DNA of 64,000 nt from Lineus longissimus (GCF_910592395.1 NC_088313.1:10764937-10828936), one strand, 5' to 3'. Positions 10,651-21,884 are shown, counted from the stretch's first letter. Numbers and translations are program-made. The notes: generated from the sequence alone by a model not told the origin.

Positions 10651-12175
10651 CGGTGTATGATTTAAGGGTTGTGATTTTATCATAAACTACTTCGGTGAAT
10701 TTGATGAAACTGAATGAAAGACCCTAATGCACAAGTGCATTAATCATGGTGGAGCAATGTAGCCTGCTGGCGATGATAGTCCGTCGGCGATGGCGCTCGT
10801 TACGACCGATCGCGCTCATTTTAGTTATACAGAATCGAGATGACCATAAGGACAAATTGAGACTGAGAGTAATCTTAAATTTTGTTCTCCAGTCGCTCAC
10901 AGATACGGGCAGACGACCGAGAGTCGAGTGGATTCAGTGGATCGAATGGTTGTGCAGAGGGATAGCCATGTGCAGGAGTGACGAACCACAGCTCAGCAAA
11001 CGATGCCTTGACAGAACAATTCAAGGAGAACCTTCGCTGAGATCAGAAAGGGAAGTTGTTTGCTGTGGGGATGGATTGGACACCGAAATGTCTGTCATTC
11101 TAATAAACTATAATGACAATCCAACTCCAACGGGACTCTCTGGACTTAGGGAAAGCTACGGACATAGAGCCCTGACATGATATCCTGCAGCCACCATGAG
11201 GACAGCCTATCTCATACCTACGGAAGGGTGCCATCACACGGTAATGTAAACAAATCAATTTCAGTTTTTCAGATGTCCTTGATAAGGTGTTAGCCATTGG
11301 CCTGATTAAGAGATGGTGAGATCTCTAGAGATGGTGAGCTCTCTGTTGAGGAATAATTTTCCAACGTTGTTTTAGCGACACCAATTACAGTGCCATTTTC
11401 ATCAAACCCACGGTGATGATGACCTCTCACGTTTGCCTCTTTAAATGCTCTATTGAACTAATTGATTCTGAATATGCCATCACAGAAAATCACTTCGTAA
11501 CCCACTGATATCTCACTCTCATAAACAACTTGGTTATGCTGGTTGCATGAATATCAAAAGCAAAGCATTTTTATCAACTGGAGCTTTATGTAACACTTAG
11601 AAAGAATCCCGAACTGCTGAATGAGCAGTAGTTGAACATGGCCATTGCCAGTAATGTGATTTCATGAAGTCTGGCCAAACATACAGAGGCCTAACACAAC
11701 CTTTAACGTGTCAAACCTCAGGGGTTCCCTGGTACCAGAGGCCTGGAAATGCTCAAAACACCGTAGGGTGCAGGTTTCAAATCAATATCTAGAAAGATAA
11801 CCTACTTTTCCCCCTTCGGAATTTCAGACAGTACTGTGAAAAAGTTGTAGTTGAAAGTGGTACAGCATGATTGTTTTAGGTTTGAGATATCAGTGAGGTT
11901 GAGCTTTGAATGGTAACAAAAAACAACAACAACTTTATTGACATATGATTGCAGCCGCCTGGGTACAGAAGATTCCTCAAAAGTCTTTCTGTCAGCACCC
12001 ACCCGATTGAATGAAATTCAAATGGAAAACCTGTTGGTCAATGCTGGTGCATTTGCATGGAGTATCCGCTTTCCAGGACAGGGCATTTCAATGACATTGG
12101 GCCAAGAAGAGAAGAGATTAGCAAAGGAAAAAGTTATTGGGTAGCAACTTGGGGGGGGGGGGGGGTGATGGGATC

Positions 12176-12415
12176 ACAGTAGAACTACACCTCTCTTGTA
12201 AGCACAGCACTTATCAGTCTTGAGGATGTGCTTAAAAGCACAGCACTTATCAGTCTTGAGGATGTGCTTAAAAGCACAGCACTTATCAGTGCTGTGCTTA
12301 CAAGAGAGGTGTACTGATTAGAGAGTTCAAATTGAATGGAGACAATCAAAGTTATGTCCTAAAAGAGAGAAGGTCCTTTTAGAGAGGTGTATGCTAAGGG
12401 AGGTTCCACTGTATT
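12176..12415. mobile_element. pogo/Tigger-like MITE with internal rearrangement
   Basis: The left end CAGTAGAACTACACCTC and the right end GGAGGTTCCACTGTA form imperfect inverted termini. Near the left, a unit of about 46 bp (AAGCACAGCACTTATCAG ... GGATGTGCTTA) is repeated two and a half times, then followed by its own inverse ending CTTACAAGAGAG. The second duplication copy (36,379-36,548) has a single unit in the opposite orientation. This pattern points to template switching inside the element after the duplication. Confidence 0.6.
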
Positions 12416-12649
12416 CTAAAGAAGGGTCCTTGTGGCACTTGGTGACCTCACTGGTGATGCAAAATGACGCAATTAGACCCCCCCCTCCCCAACACTACAA
12501 CCAACATCAATTAATTTAAACGCACCAACAACTTTACTAATGAAACCACGCAGGCGGCTGAGATGGCATAAACTGCCCCAATCCTCAAGTCCCTGCATAA
12601 GTTCTGTGTTGGCATTCTTGTAAGGTTAAATGTCAACACAATAAAAGTA

Positions 12650-14430
12650 ATTTCTAACAGTTATGGTATAGAGCTGTTCAGTTGTTGTTTCTTGTTTCTG
12701 ATCAAATCTTAACCTCATTATTGCAGGAACTTAACATGTTCCATCTTGACTCTCATGTGTTTGCATCACCAACATCGAGCTTGTGAGTGATAGAGCGATC
12801 TCAAAACATTGCGGGTCAAGACGAACATGTCCCTGCACAATGAATATTTCACTGATGATATTTTGCACCAATAAACCTTACTGTATGTAATTTGTTTCTT
12901 TTCAGAATGGAGAAGCATCCGACAGGAGAAAGATGGATGTTGCTGACCAGCACATCCTAACGATGTATTTTTGTCACCATAGACCTATTGTTTTTATTGA
13001 AATATCTGATTGAAAGGTGATTTTATTGATAAAAATCCTAAAATTTCTGATCGGAGAAGGCATATATTTACCTTCTTAGGGCAATGACAATATGTTGTCA
13101 TGGTTTAAAAATAATGCACGTATAAAGAAGGAATAACATTTTTGAGGAGGGTTTCTTTGGTTACCAGGGGCACCATGATCCAAGAGATCAACAATTTTCT
13201 GGCAAAATCTTTTGAAAGAAAGCGAAATGTGGAGTGGGCGTTTATGGAGAGCCAATAGGGCATGTCAGTACCCAAACAAATAAGTCTTAAGCAAAATTGA
13301 TTTTTAGCTGATGAAGGCAGAAGCTAATAGCCTAGGGCACATCAGGACCCTACTGCTTGAAATGGTTTTCTCCTGAAATAATCACCAACTTTATCAGATA
13401 TTTCATTATTATATCTCCATCACTTGAGACATGGGGTTCATATGATTTCTTTCTTGCTTAAACCCCAGGCAAAAAAGGAACATATGTGTCTGCGATGGAA
13501 CGCAGGCCTTTTTTACTGTTTCTCGACCTCCCCAGTACCATAGAATCCACGGGCATTGGTCTGAGCAGTTAAGCCGAGACCTTCTAACGTTGGCTGGCTC
13601 AGTTGCTTGGTATCATATAATACCAGAGACAACTGACCAACTACACAAAGAAGTTAAAGAAGTTGCGTTCCCTCAATCACTTTTACCAAATACCTGGGAA
13701 CCAGGTATTGATGAAAAGACACATTCAACTTATATAGTTGAAAACACTCTCATTATTTTATTGATATTTGTGAGAATATCAAAAGATTTCCTGACGACAG
13801 AATCGACTGCTTCGAAATCTTGCGAGGGCATATTTATCATGCTCTGCAGATTATGAAGACGGTCTTTTGCCCCACTGAGAATTGGATTAGACATGGTACT
13901 GAATGGTTTGAGAAAAGTGTAATTAAAACGTCAACTTTGTAAGACGTTTCATTTGTCCGGCATGTAATAAATGTAGACCTTGTTAGTAAAATAAAGAGAT
14001 CTTAGACTCCAACTTGCCAAAAAACTGGCATACCCACTTCTGTCTGGTCTTGCCATGTCGAAAGCTACGTCTTTTGTCATGCAAATAACATGTCACCTCT
14101 CAACCTTTTGTGATGCAAAGCGGCAGCCTCAAGGTGGAGTGGCCATGAGAAATGTGGTCCTTTTGTTATTTAAATTGGGCCCTTAAGCTGTTTAGTCATG
14201 GTGTGATGACAGCCTTGACCTGACCTATTGTTAGCTGAAATGGCTCAACTGCAGTCATACACAATAGGTTTAATGCATGCATGAATAGTAAATGAACATA
14301 TTATTAGCATGCAGAGTTGAAGTTGTGGAGTCTGACTAGTGTAAGATCTCTATTTAGCAATGTCTTTCTTGAACATTACATCTTGTAAAGGAGTAGACCA
14401 TGTGTGATAGTATTACTATCTTCTGGTTTT
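12650..14430. other. Unique spacer right of duplication copy 1
   Basis: No gene is recognised. A possible terminal exon starts after TTCTTTTCAG at 12,905 and stays open to TGA at about 13,012 (NGEASDRRKMDVADQHIL). No homologue is recognised and no partner exon is evident. The rest shows no coding signal. Confidence 0.3.
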
Positions 14431-14439
14431 CTCCTGTTA

Positions 14440-14640
14440 TGGGCTTTCGGAGTGGCGCAGTACTTAAATGTACATGTCTGATGTCATTTAAAAAACTCAG
14501 TCGTTGAAGCCTGTCACCTGTGTGATGGAGTCGGCAGCTCCCTCCGATCGCGTAGGTTTTCTCCCGGGGACGGGTTTCCTCCTGCACGACATTCCAAATT
14601 GCCATTACGATAATTCTTGGGATGTACAACAATAAAAAAG
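14440..14640 (+). mobile_element. Candidate tRNA-derived SINE
   Basis: An A-box-like AGTGGCGCAGT at about 14,451 is followed some 50 bp later by a B-box-like CGTTGAAGCC. Then comes the block GGTTTTCTCCCGGGGACGGG / GTTTCCTCCTGC, which resembles the conserved body of several invertebrate SINEs (GTTTTCTCCGG...GTTTCCTCC), and a short tail AATAAAAAAG. A second tRNA-like word, GGGTGGTGTAGTGGTT, lies just downstream at 14,690. No target-site duplication was fixed. Confidence 0.4.
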
Positions 14641-15039
14641 ATTTTCAAAAGATAATGATTTGAATTTATTTTTCTTTACCCTCCAGGTTGGGTGGTGTAG
14701 TGGTTCACTTACACCAACAACCTGGCGACCTGAATGGGGAAATTATATATTGGTCATAATTTGTCTATCCAGCAGGTCAGTACATGTATTGTCTAATGCA
14801 TTGCCTGCTGACATTGTTGCCTTAATCACACCAAATCGAAGGCCTACGCAGTCTGTTGAAAATTTGAAATTTGAAATTTGATATGAAAATTTTGTGAACA
14901 GGAACATGTCCTTAATGTAATTGAGTAGACTGATATGCAAATGCAACAAATAGCATGTAGCATGATGAGTGCATGTAGGGTGCTTGCTAGCTCATTGTGG
15001 CTGGCTCATTGTTGGAATCATTTGAGTTCACATTGAATG

Positions 15040-15290
15040 GTTTATTTCCAGTATGAATTCTGCGCATGCAGTGTCTGTCATCCGTCGTCGTCGTCTGTTC
15101 CTGTATAATTCCATATCTCTCAGATGATCACAAGTATGAATCCTTGCCAACAGAAGCCCAAGGGCGGCTGCTAGGACCCCCCCCCCCCCTGATCACATTT
15201 AATGGTTTATCTCCAGTATGAATCATTCAGATGACCACATCAACTGGAGTTCTTATTGAATGGTTTATCACGAGTAAGAATCCTGAACAG
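15040..15290 (-). repeat. Relatives of the 64-bp minisatellite, inverted
   Basis: Words of the type AATGGTTTATCTCCAGTATG recur near 15,039, 15,203 and 15,259. On the minus strand they read ATTCATACTGG.GATAAACC, which encodes IHTGDKP, the same core as the minisatellite at 25,945-26,960. A block of about 150 bp containing AACAGAAGCCCA and a poly-C tract is also repeated here. Confidence 0.5.
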
Positions 15291-15299
15291 AAGCCCATG

Positions 15300-16760
15300 G
15301 CTGCTGGGAACAACACCCCCCCCTTCTTTAAAAGTGACAGAACCTATATGGAAAACCTCGAGGACTGCCATTCGCCACACCTACATTCGTATTTCCCGCG
15401 TTATGTACTAATTGTGGCGCCACCTGTTATTTATTGGATGAAACTACGACATCCCTCGACGCGATGTGCACATCGAGTATGTAACAAATCGGGTAGGTGT
15501 AAACTGTGGACGAAAGTGTGGACAGCGGCTCTCTAATTTGGTGGGCTGGCATTTCTTTGTCTTTCAATATATTTAAAATAAATTGCAGTATATTATGCAT
15601 TATAATCTTTTTAATGGGTCAGCAAAAGAAAAAAAGAAAAAACATTATTTTGATCTGTTTTACAGTATGACTTGTCTTAGTGAAACTGACTAGTATAGCT
15701 CCTGACTGATTTACAGTAACCTTTCAACGGGGCCAAACTTAAGATGATAACTATCTCCTTGTGACATCTTGGACGGATTGAATTACGCAGAAAAACTAAA
15801 TTATTTGCGGAAAGTGTCACTTTGTTTGCACACCACCAAAGACAACCGGTGCCTCAGGTCACCGGTGGGTGGCTTATTTGTAAACAAAAGCACGTGACAC
15901 AAATTTTAATTTACTACGTGCTAGCCAAATACCATTTGGCCCACCGTCGCCCAAGCCAATTTGCAATGCAATTGAGTATCAGTATGGACCGCTAAATGGA
16001 CCGCTAAATAACAATAGCCTTGGAGGTTGTTAATCTAAATTGAATATCAGTTGCCACACCTATATTTCGTTGAAGGGTACAAGGGAGGCCTCCTATATCA
16101 AGCCTCTGGGAATAGGTACAGTCAAATATATAATTTTGATAATTTCTTTAATGGGTTTATTGCTCTTGAACAATGGAAAGAAGAACAGTCAATCTTATTA
16201 CATGTAGATACATGCCAAAGTCATGACGTTTCCTTACCGATTTTACAGTAATAGTACCAGCATGACTGTGCTGCCAGCTATTAATAGATAGGTAGTCTTG
16301 CTCTTACCACACTTCCCAATCAGTGCGTTGCGGATTCGAGCATTGTCCGAGACTAGCATCACTACCACGTTTCGATATTCTTTAACTTTCTTGATGGATT
16401 GATTACACACCAAAGATATGGGATTGGGGTAGGAATATGTTGTTTTGTTTTGAGTATTTTATTCAGTAGGAATTACCCCTCGGTTTTGCTTCGTGTTGAA
16501 GTGTTTCTTTGTAATTCTCTGCCTGGTGATGTCCTTTGCCCCTTTTTTGAAGGTTTTTGAAGTGGCCTTTGACATTGTCGTGGACGGGGAAATGCGATGT
16601 CTAGTGTCCAAATGTGGACTAATTATCAAAGAATTTGTTGAAACTGTGATATTTCTAACTAGTCCAAATAATATTCTATCACAAAAACTACTTTTATTTG
16701 AATGACAATGACAGTATCATTCAGTTGTAGGCAAAAATAGTTGCCCTCTCTCAGACCAAC
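15300..16760. other. No gene recognised
   Basis: Mixed-composition DNA without a protein match or convincing splice structure. A few open segments of 60-70 codons exist (for example near 16,051 and 16,493) but show no domain, and I do not call them genes. Confidence 0.4.
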
Positions 16761-16770
16761 TTTCGTTGAT

Positions 16771-16783
16771 CCAAGATGGCGGC
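16771..16783 (+). promoter_or_regulatory. YY1-like motif
   Basis: CCAAGATGGCGGC matches the known YY1 consensus AANATGGCGGC. It lies at the edge of a C- and CT-rich block (16,785-16,880) that recurs inverted at 24,100-24,170. No gene start is visible beside it. Confidence 0.35.
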
Positions 16784-16811
16784 ACCACTGTCCCATCTCT
16801 CCAACACCCTC

Positions 16812-16880
16812 TGCCAGCCTACCTCTCTAACTGGGCACCACCTCCACAGCTAGGAACCTCTCTGACCAGGAACCACACGT
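16812..16880. repeat. Inverted repeat partner of 24,100-24,170
   Basis: CTACCTCTCTAACTGGGCAC and CACAGCTAGGAACCTCTCTG match the reverse complement of 24,100-24,170 with few mismatches. The two arms are about 7.3 kb apart, so they are copies of one dispersed repeat in opposite orientation rather than a hairpin. Confidence 0.6.
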
Positions 16881-17154
16881 GACTGGTAGTATCACTTCCA
16901 ACCGTTTGAAGAAATGGCGGTGCTGTTGGTTGATATGTTGGCGTGCAGTAGTAGCTCGGCTCATGCTCCGCGTGCGGGTGTAAAAGAAATGCTGGTCCCC
17001 ATGAATCTAAGTCCAGTCTAGAATTCCTTTGTGAGGAATATTAGTTCTTGTGGGAAAAGGGAGATATATTGTTCCGCTGTGATAGAATCAAATGCCCTCC
17101 CTTTCCTGATGCCCGCCTGTATTGTTCTTCTTCGGATGAAGGGTCTTGGCCTCT

Positions 17155-17771
17155 TTAGCCCTTAAAGCGCCGAATTAACAAAATCATATTACCCCTGAGC
17201 GCCGAATTAACCGAGCATTTTTGAAAATGATTAATAACAACGTTATTTTTGTTACAAACACCATGGAATGTACTGATGATTTTATACAAATGGTAATTCC
17301 CGTCGATTTTTGTGACATTTCCCGCCAAAATTTACTAATTAGGGGTTAATTAGTGCAAATACCCATAATCAACAAAAATATGGCCAGAACATACCTCCAT
17401 CAGCTTTTTATACCTCCCTTGGTATTTTAATATGAAGTCTGGGTCTAAATACATCGTTTCCATCCGATTCCTGGTCGAAGCATCCGTCTAATTAGTCGTA
17501 GCAGCGCTAATTACTCCTGATGACGTCATTCCCGCGAAAATGGGGCTTCAAGTTTTTGATAAAATACTCAAAAGCTTGTATAGAAACTTGAAATTTGTTC
17601 GATGCCATTTTGTGCTAAGCATCACTGTCGAAGTACCAAAGAGCGTACATGCACACTCACTGCCATCTCTTAGCAGACAGGTGGAACTAAATGTCTGCTG
17701 TCGACGATCGTCGCCTCTGGCGCTTTCCCCCTTATGTCGACGATCGTCGCCTCTGGCGGTTTAAGGGTTAG
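17155..17771. mobile_element. Candidate non-autonomous DNA transposon with TIRs
   Basis: The left end TTAGCCCTTAAAGCGCC and the reverse complement of the right end, CTAACCCTTAAACCGCC, agree at most positions. The element is about 617 bp and has no transposase. A tandem pair of TCGACGATCGTCGCCTCTGG occurs just inside the right end, and a pair of GCGCCGAATTAAC near the left. Sequence on both sides (ATAGAATCAAATGCCC near 17,082 and its inverse near 17,838) is itself inverted, so it may be nested in another inverted-repeat element. Confidence 0.5.
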
Positions 17772-17904
17772 AGTCCTATTGAATGGTGCCGGTGTTCTAT
17801 TGTTGAGGGCATTTAATATCAGGGGGCATCTGATTCTATTACACCGGCACCTTTAAATCATATGTTGGGTTTCTTTGTCATAGAATAATATGTAAAGTCA
17901 AGGA

Positions 17905-18145
17905 CTTAGTGAGCCCCCCTTTAGGTCGGGGGAGCTCCCCCGAACCCCCCTACGAGCATATGTTAAGTGCAAGCTCTAACAACTACAGCTGTTACAATGG
18001 GGGGACACCCCCCAAACCCCCCTCCGTCGACATAGGTTTTTACCAGTGCGTTGGGGGGAAGCTCCCCCAAACCCCCCCCCCCCCCCCCCCGGTGGACAGT
18101 CAACTAGCCCTTCTGTGTCATACTGCTGGAGGGGGGGGGGGGGGT
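17905..18145. repeat. Poly-G/poly-C hairpin cluster
   Basis: Three blocks of the form GGGGGAGCTCCCCCGAACCC occur near 17,927, 18,000 and 18,053, each able to fold back on itself. They are followed by a 20-base C run and a 12-base G run. The blocks look like repeated units of 55-75 bp. Open frames here are low-complexity artefacts. Confidence 0.5.
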
Positions 18146-18169
18146 GCGATGGGACCATCCATATAGTTC

Positions 18170-19040
18170 CTTCCGACACATTTTTGTTTTGGTAATGTAA
18201 TACATTGTGATTGTCCTTATTCACGGGAATCGGGCGTTTCCAGTGATACGACACAAATAGGTTGTCCTCATGCATTCACTTTGGAAACGCATTTTAAAAT
18301 AGATGTTACGTCCTGTTAATGGGGCACGTCATCATCGCGTACATTTGGGAAAAACTCCCTAACGAGACCGGAGCGGACAGCTAAAAGTAGTTTAATTATT
18401 GGCCGCTAGGGTGCAGAATGTCGCTCACCCGAATTTTTCACGCAACTTTTGCTAAATAGAGCTAGTTCTAGTTTGTGATTCATTTTGATACTTCAGATTT
18501 GGGCAGAAGACCAATATAACTTAGTCGTCAGTGTGGTTTTAAGCTGGAAAAACGTATTTGTTTTTCTTAAAGTGCCTTTTTTGGACGGGTGTGTGCGATT
18601 GTTTTGTTTTTATGTCACGTGACCTCGATCATGTCGACACAAAATTGAAATAAACCACCCTTTTCTGTCATTATTTAGGACGGATATTTCTCTAATAAAG
18701 ATATTAATATAATCGGCCAATTTCTTAGGCATATGATGTAGCGAATTCCCATGAAGATTTAAATTAATTTCAATCAATGGGATAGCAACCACCACCGGAA
18801 GATCGCGGAGAAATCGGTAAACTCAACGGAGTTAATTCAGAAAAATACCAAAAAAAATTGTTTGTAGGATATACAATATTTACTCTCTTTATTTCTCATC
18901 AAATCAGTATATACTCCCACACACACGTGTATCTTAAGAGCCCCTCCTAAAGGGGGGCTTATAATAGGGCCTACATGCAGCATAGCACCTTTCCTTATTG
19001 CCCTGCCCTTACTTAGAGTAAATTATACTATACACCTACA
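18170..19040. other. No gene recognised
   Basis: No coding, repeat or RNA feature could be supported in this stretch. Confidence 0.4.
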
Positions 19041-19044
19041 GGGC

Positions 19045-19202
19045 CAGGGGCGTAGCTAGCTTTTTGGTCTGGCGGGGGGGGGGCAAAAGGCTCTCTGGGG
19101 GACAAAATGACCCTTTATGAAACATTTTGGCCAAAAACACATATTTTGGTGACCTCGGGGGGAGGGGGCATTTGCCCCCCCCCTCTGCTACCTACGCCCC
19201 TG
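19045..19202. mobile_element. MITE-like element, CAGGGGCGTAG ends
   Basis: The left end CAGGGGCGTAGCTAGC and the right end GCTACCTACGCCCCTG form an inverted repeat around a G/C-tract interior of 158 bp total. Half-copies of the same end are visible near 22,834 (GGGGCGTAGGC) and 23,360 (GCTATGCCCCTG). Confidence 0.6.
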
Positions 19203-19404
19203 CTTTCCCGGGCCTGCTATATACTAGTCTCGTTACTCTAAACCTCCTCTAAGCCCTGCCCGAAACCATCACTATTGTATTAGGTATAGGCTATAGATCA
19301 CTCTGAAACACTAATTACTTGAGAAGTTTTCTGAGCACATTAATATTGGGTTTGCTGCCCGATGTCCAGCTTGTTCCAGGCTTCTGTCTAGGAGTAAGGA
19401 GATA

Positions 19405-19520
19405 GCGACACCCCCCAGATCGAGCCAATACTGTAGAGCACATCCTGGGAAGATGCCCAACGCTTGCAGCGTAGTGAGGAGGGAGACTTGACCGGCTGAC
19501 GAACACCAACTCCGCTTCTG
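19405..19520 (+). mobile_element. LINE ORF2 C-terminal remnant
   Basis: The plus frame reads ANTVEHILGRCPTLAA and, after a frameshift, VVRRET.PADEHQL. The pattern EHIL-x2-CP-x5-RRET-x-P is the C-terminal cysteine-motif region of many non-LTR retrotransposon polyproteins in invertebrates. Only about 40 codons remain, with stops and a frameshift. The minus-strand open frame across this place is a shadow. Confidence 0.45.
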
Positions 19521-19862
19521 ATTACTAGTAAGTCTGGAGAGTCTGTTAGATGGAAATGAACACAAAGAAGAATTTCCAGGCTGAAGGGTCCAAGTAATGA
19601 AATGACCACACGATTTAGTTTTAAAGATGTATTTATTAATCAATCAATAGACATCATTTGAATTACAACAATTTTGTTCAGTGGACACATTCGCATATCT
19701 ATTAATAAAAACCTCCTGATGAGAATTGAACATTTTACACTGTGGCTACAATCAATGAATTCCACTCTTGACTTTTTAAGTAAAATGACTATAAAGTTAT
19801 TACCACAATCCACCCAATATTGAATATTTCAAAGAAGTTTCTTCCAAACTGATCAATAACCC

Positions 19863-20255
19863 AATCTGTTCAATATTGGGTAAACTGTGTTAATAACAGA
19901 ACATTTCATAGTCTTTTCTCTTGAAATGGTCGAGAGCAGGTTACCTCCACAGCCAGGCACCACCAAGTGAAAAAAGCATTGTATGTGTCCCTGGCCTTAT
20001 GCAATTGAATACTTGTACAAATAAAACTTTGAATCTGTTCAATATTTGGTAAACTGTGTTAATAACAGAACATTTCATAGTCTTTTCTCTTGAAATGGTC
20101 GAGAGCAGGTTACCTCCACAGCCAGGCACCACCAAGTTATAAAAGCAGTGTATGTTTCCCTGGCCTTCAACAATTGAATACTTGGGACAAATAAAACTTT
20201 GAATCTGTTCAATATTGGGCAAACTGTGTTAATAACAGAACATTTCATAGTTATA
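19863..20255. repeat. 170-bp tandem repeat, 2.3 units
   Basis: Units begin at 19,863, 20,032 and about 20,202 with AATCTGTTCAATATT. Each full unit carries CTTGAAATGGTCGAGAGCAG and ends with an AATAAAACTTTG block. The units are highly similar, so the duplication is fairly recent. Confidence 0.85.
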
Positions 20256-20289
20256 ATTAGTTACTATATTTATAAAATGTTCTGTTTAC

Positions 20290-20461
20290 ATATTTTCACA
20301 TCGAATGGAGCAGAACTCGGTTGCAGTGGAAAAAAATTTGAGGCAACCACTCTGGATAAAATATCCACTGGTAGAGGTGAACTCGGCTCCACACTGAATA
20401 CACTGAGCTGTGGTTGTTTGGCTGTCTTCCAGTTATTGACGGCTTTTCACTCCAAGGACAC
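20290..20461 (-). pseudogene. HTT: Possible huntingtin exon (HEAT-region fragment)
   Basis: The segment starts after the good acceptor CCCTTATTGCAG and ends at a GTAAAC donor. The minus-strand frame contains VEPSSPLPVDILSRV, which resembles the vertebrate huntingtin stretch APSSLRPVDMLLRSMF (from memory, roughly residue 1,470 in human). The frame has a TGA five codons in, and the rest diverges, so similarity is limited to about 16 residues. The call leans on four stronger huntingtin exons within 2.3 kb on the same strand. If correct, the exon is degraded. Confidence 0.4.
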
Positions 20462-20819
20462 CTGCAATAAGGGAAAGAGAGTCATCCATTGAACAGTACT
20501 ACTTATACCCAGCATACACGGTCAAATGTCATCAAATTTCGAAAATGCTGTCTCATGGCCAAGGGCTTCTAACTAAAAATGATAATGATAATGATAAGCA
20601 GATTCCAGAAAAATATGATTGGTGACACTGAACAAACTATGAAACTTCATAAGGAAACAATACAGTAAACGAATGACATGATGGTGTAAGGTTTAAGTTT
20701 GTAACATTTTAGACTCCATGCCAAACCAAGTGCAATATGCCTCCAGACTGATTCACAGTATAAGCACCATGAACTTTACATTGACTTTTCCTCATCAATT
20801 TGAGTTGAACCTAACTTAC

Positions 20820-20985
20820 ATATTCCTGGCATGCCTGATAGAATAGCAGCCAGACATTCCAGACACGGCGACCCAGCCTCGCCTGCTCATACGGGTCAGG
20901 TTCATGTCCGCCGGGGTAGTGTGACAACATGATGGGCTTCTCATTGCGGAGTGGGGCTGTCGATTTCCAGCCGCACTTTCAGATG
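20820..20985 (-). pseudogene. HTT: Possible huntingtin exon (C-terminal half)
   Basis: Clear splice signals bound this segment: acceptor TTCATTATTCAG and donor GTAAGT. It is GC-richer than its surroundings and reads protein-like in two frames that join by a one-base shift: KVRLEIDSPTP, then IMLSHYPGGHEPDPYEQARL and RRVWNVWLLFYQACQEY. The second part can be aligned with the vertebrate huntingtin stretch SPQMSGEEEDSDLAAKLG ... RRGALILFCDYVCQN (roughly residue 1,900), lacking a few residues. The match is moderate and partly inferred from neighbouring exons. The frameshift means it cannot be translated as it stands. Confidence 0.4.
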
Positions 20986-21025
20986 CTGAATAATGAAGGC
21001 AGGCAATCAATGATCACATAGAGAC

Positions 21026-21230
21026 TTCTGACTGGTCGTCCAGGTTGTTTCATCTCCGTGCCTTGACTTGGCTGGCTCCCAGCCGCGTCTGCCTCCTTGC
21101 CCTTCGTCTTGATCTTGATGGGGCTTAGAGTCGGAGCATTCGGCAGCGATGGTAGCGACGCCTTGCTGGGCTAGGGGCCAGGAGGCCAGGATGTCGCTCA
21201 GCGATCGCGTGGTAACAAATGTTTAATAAT
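21026..21230 (-). pseudogene. HTT: Huntingtin exon with a frameshift
   Basis: The exon follows the acceptor TCCTTTTCAG. Entering in the phase left by the exon at 21,524-21,660, it reads LLNICYH, matching NICAH of vertebrate huntingtin. After a one-base loss near 21,160 it reads KASLPSLPNAPTLSPIKIK and TKGKEADAAG, matching [20 protein letters not shown] and KEKEPGEQ of the human protein (about residues 1,030-1,060). Huntingtin is a very large HEAT-repeat scaffold conserved through most animals. The 3' limit is uncertain; a weak GTCTCT donor lies at 21,021-21,025. The broken frame suggests a pseudogene, though a single assembly error could also explain it. Confidence 0.75.
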
Positions 21231-21523
21231 CTGAAAAGGAAAACAATGACAATAACTTGACAGAAATGGTACAGCAGCTTGGATGAGTAGTTTTACAGGA
21301 CTTCTTCAATTAGATCAAAATCATGACCATTAGACAGTGCTATGAAGGTTAGTTTGGCTTAGAAGGTGTGGGATTACCTGTTTGAGCAACACTGAGTTAA
21401 TCTATTGAATGATTCATCCATGTTCAGACTAACTACCCATCCGAGTTTAGGTCACATAACACAAGTTTGTTCAATGAAGCCAAGTTTTCTCTGCAGGCCT
21501 CAAGTTTTGTTCATCTTGCTTAC

Positions 21524-21660
21524 CTCGCTGAATGAAGCAGTAGCTTATCTGCAAGAGGCACCAGTGTCCTATCACCAAGACTAGGCCACTGGGTGTCCGT
21601 ATCCAATGGCGACTTTGCAGAAACTTCTTCAGGAGATCGCAGAGACACTTCAAACACACC
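21524..21660 (-). pseudogene. HTT: Huntingtin exon, frame intact
   Basis: The exon reads VFEVSLRSPEEVSAKSPLDT then DTQWPSLGDRTLVPLADKLL. Human huntingtin has SLRSSWASEEEANPA ... [20 protein letters not shown] at about residue 1,000. The acceptor is ATTCCAAG and the donor is the canonical GTAAGC. The intron to the next exon (21,231-21,523, 293 bp) keeps the correct phase. The frame is open throughout. It is listed as pseudogene because the exon cluster it belongs to is rearranged and its neighbours carry frameshifts. Alone it could be an exon of a working gene. Confidence 0.75.
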
Positions 21661-21731
21661 TTGGAATAAATCACATTCAAACATTCAATTCACAGAATAT
21701 TTGTATTGGGCAAAGTGATTGGGACTAGCAT

Positions 21732-21881
21732 TCAGGGTTTTCCCCAGAGGGGGGGCAAGGGGGGCAGTTACCCCCCCCCTAAATTGTCCAAAAACAGGCA
21801 AAATTTGTTGTTTTGACCAGGATTTTCTGCAAAATTATGGTTTTGCCCCCCCTTGAATTTATTTCTGGCAGAAACACTGGC
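21732..21881. mobile_element. MITE-like element with G/C tracts
   Basis: The left end CAGGGTTTTCCCCAGAGG and the reverse complement of the right end, CCAGTGTTTCTGCCAGAAA, are imperfect inverted repeats. The interior carries paired G and C tracts and TTGTTGTTTTG. The size of about 150 bp and the style match other small elements in the window. Confidence 0.45.
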
Positions 21882-21884
21882 ATT

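Larger units (their letters stand above)
4423..12640 (+). repeat. Segmental duplication, copy 1
   Basis: Over its whole length this block aligns with 27,160-36,780 in the same orientation. The offset is 22.7 kb at the left and 24.1 kb at the right, because copy 2 has an extra transposon. Homology begins at TTTTGTTTGGATTTGC and stops after ATGTCAACACA. The copies differ by scattered substitutions and short indels. Copy-1-only DNA is seen at 10,511-10,583 (73 bp), and this copy has one extra 17-bp unit near 7,255 and one extra 15-bp unit in a candidate exon near 8,640. Confidence 0.95.

Noticed and set aside
10746-11180. 144-codon open frame inside duplication copy 1
   Set aside because: The matching frame in copy 2 is broken by an in-frame stop at 35,002 and by an AT-rich expansion, and no domain is visible.
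14690-14760. tRNA gene (GGGTGGTGTAGTGGTT)
   Set aside because: There is an A-box-like word, but no matching B box or cloverleaf pairing could be drawn in the following 70 bases.
17909-18275. Proline- and glycine-rich open frames on both strands
   Set aside because: They are produced by long C and G tracts in repeat DNA.
19311-19643. 110-codon minus-strand frame as a gene or huntingtin exon
   Set aside because: The opposite strand carries a recognisable LINE C-terminal motif (EHILGRCPTLAA). A weak resemblance of the minus frame to a huntingtin segment (TLQ-x-LG) was too short to support.
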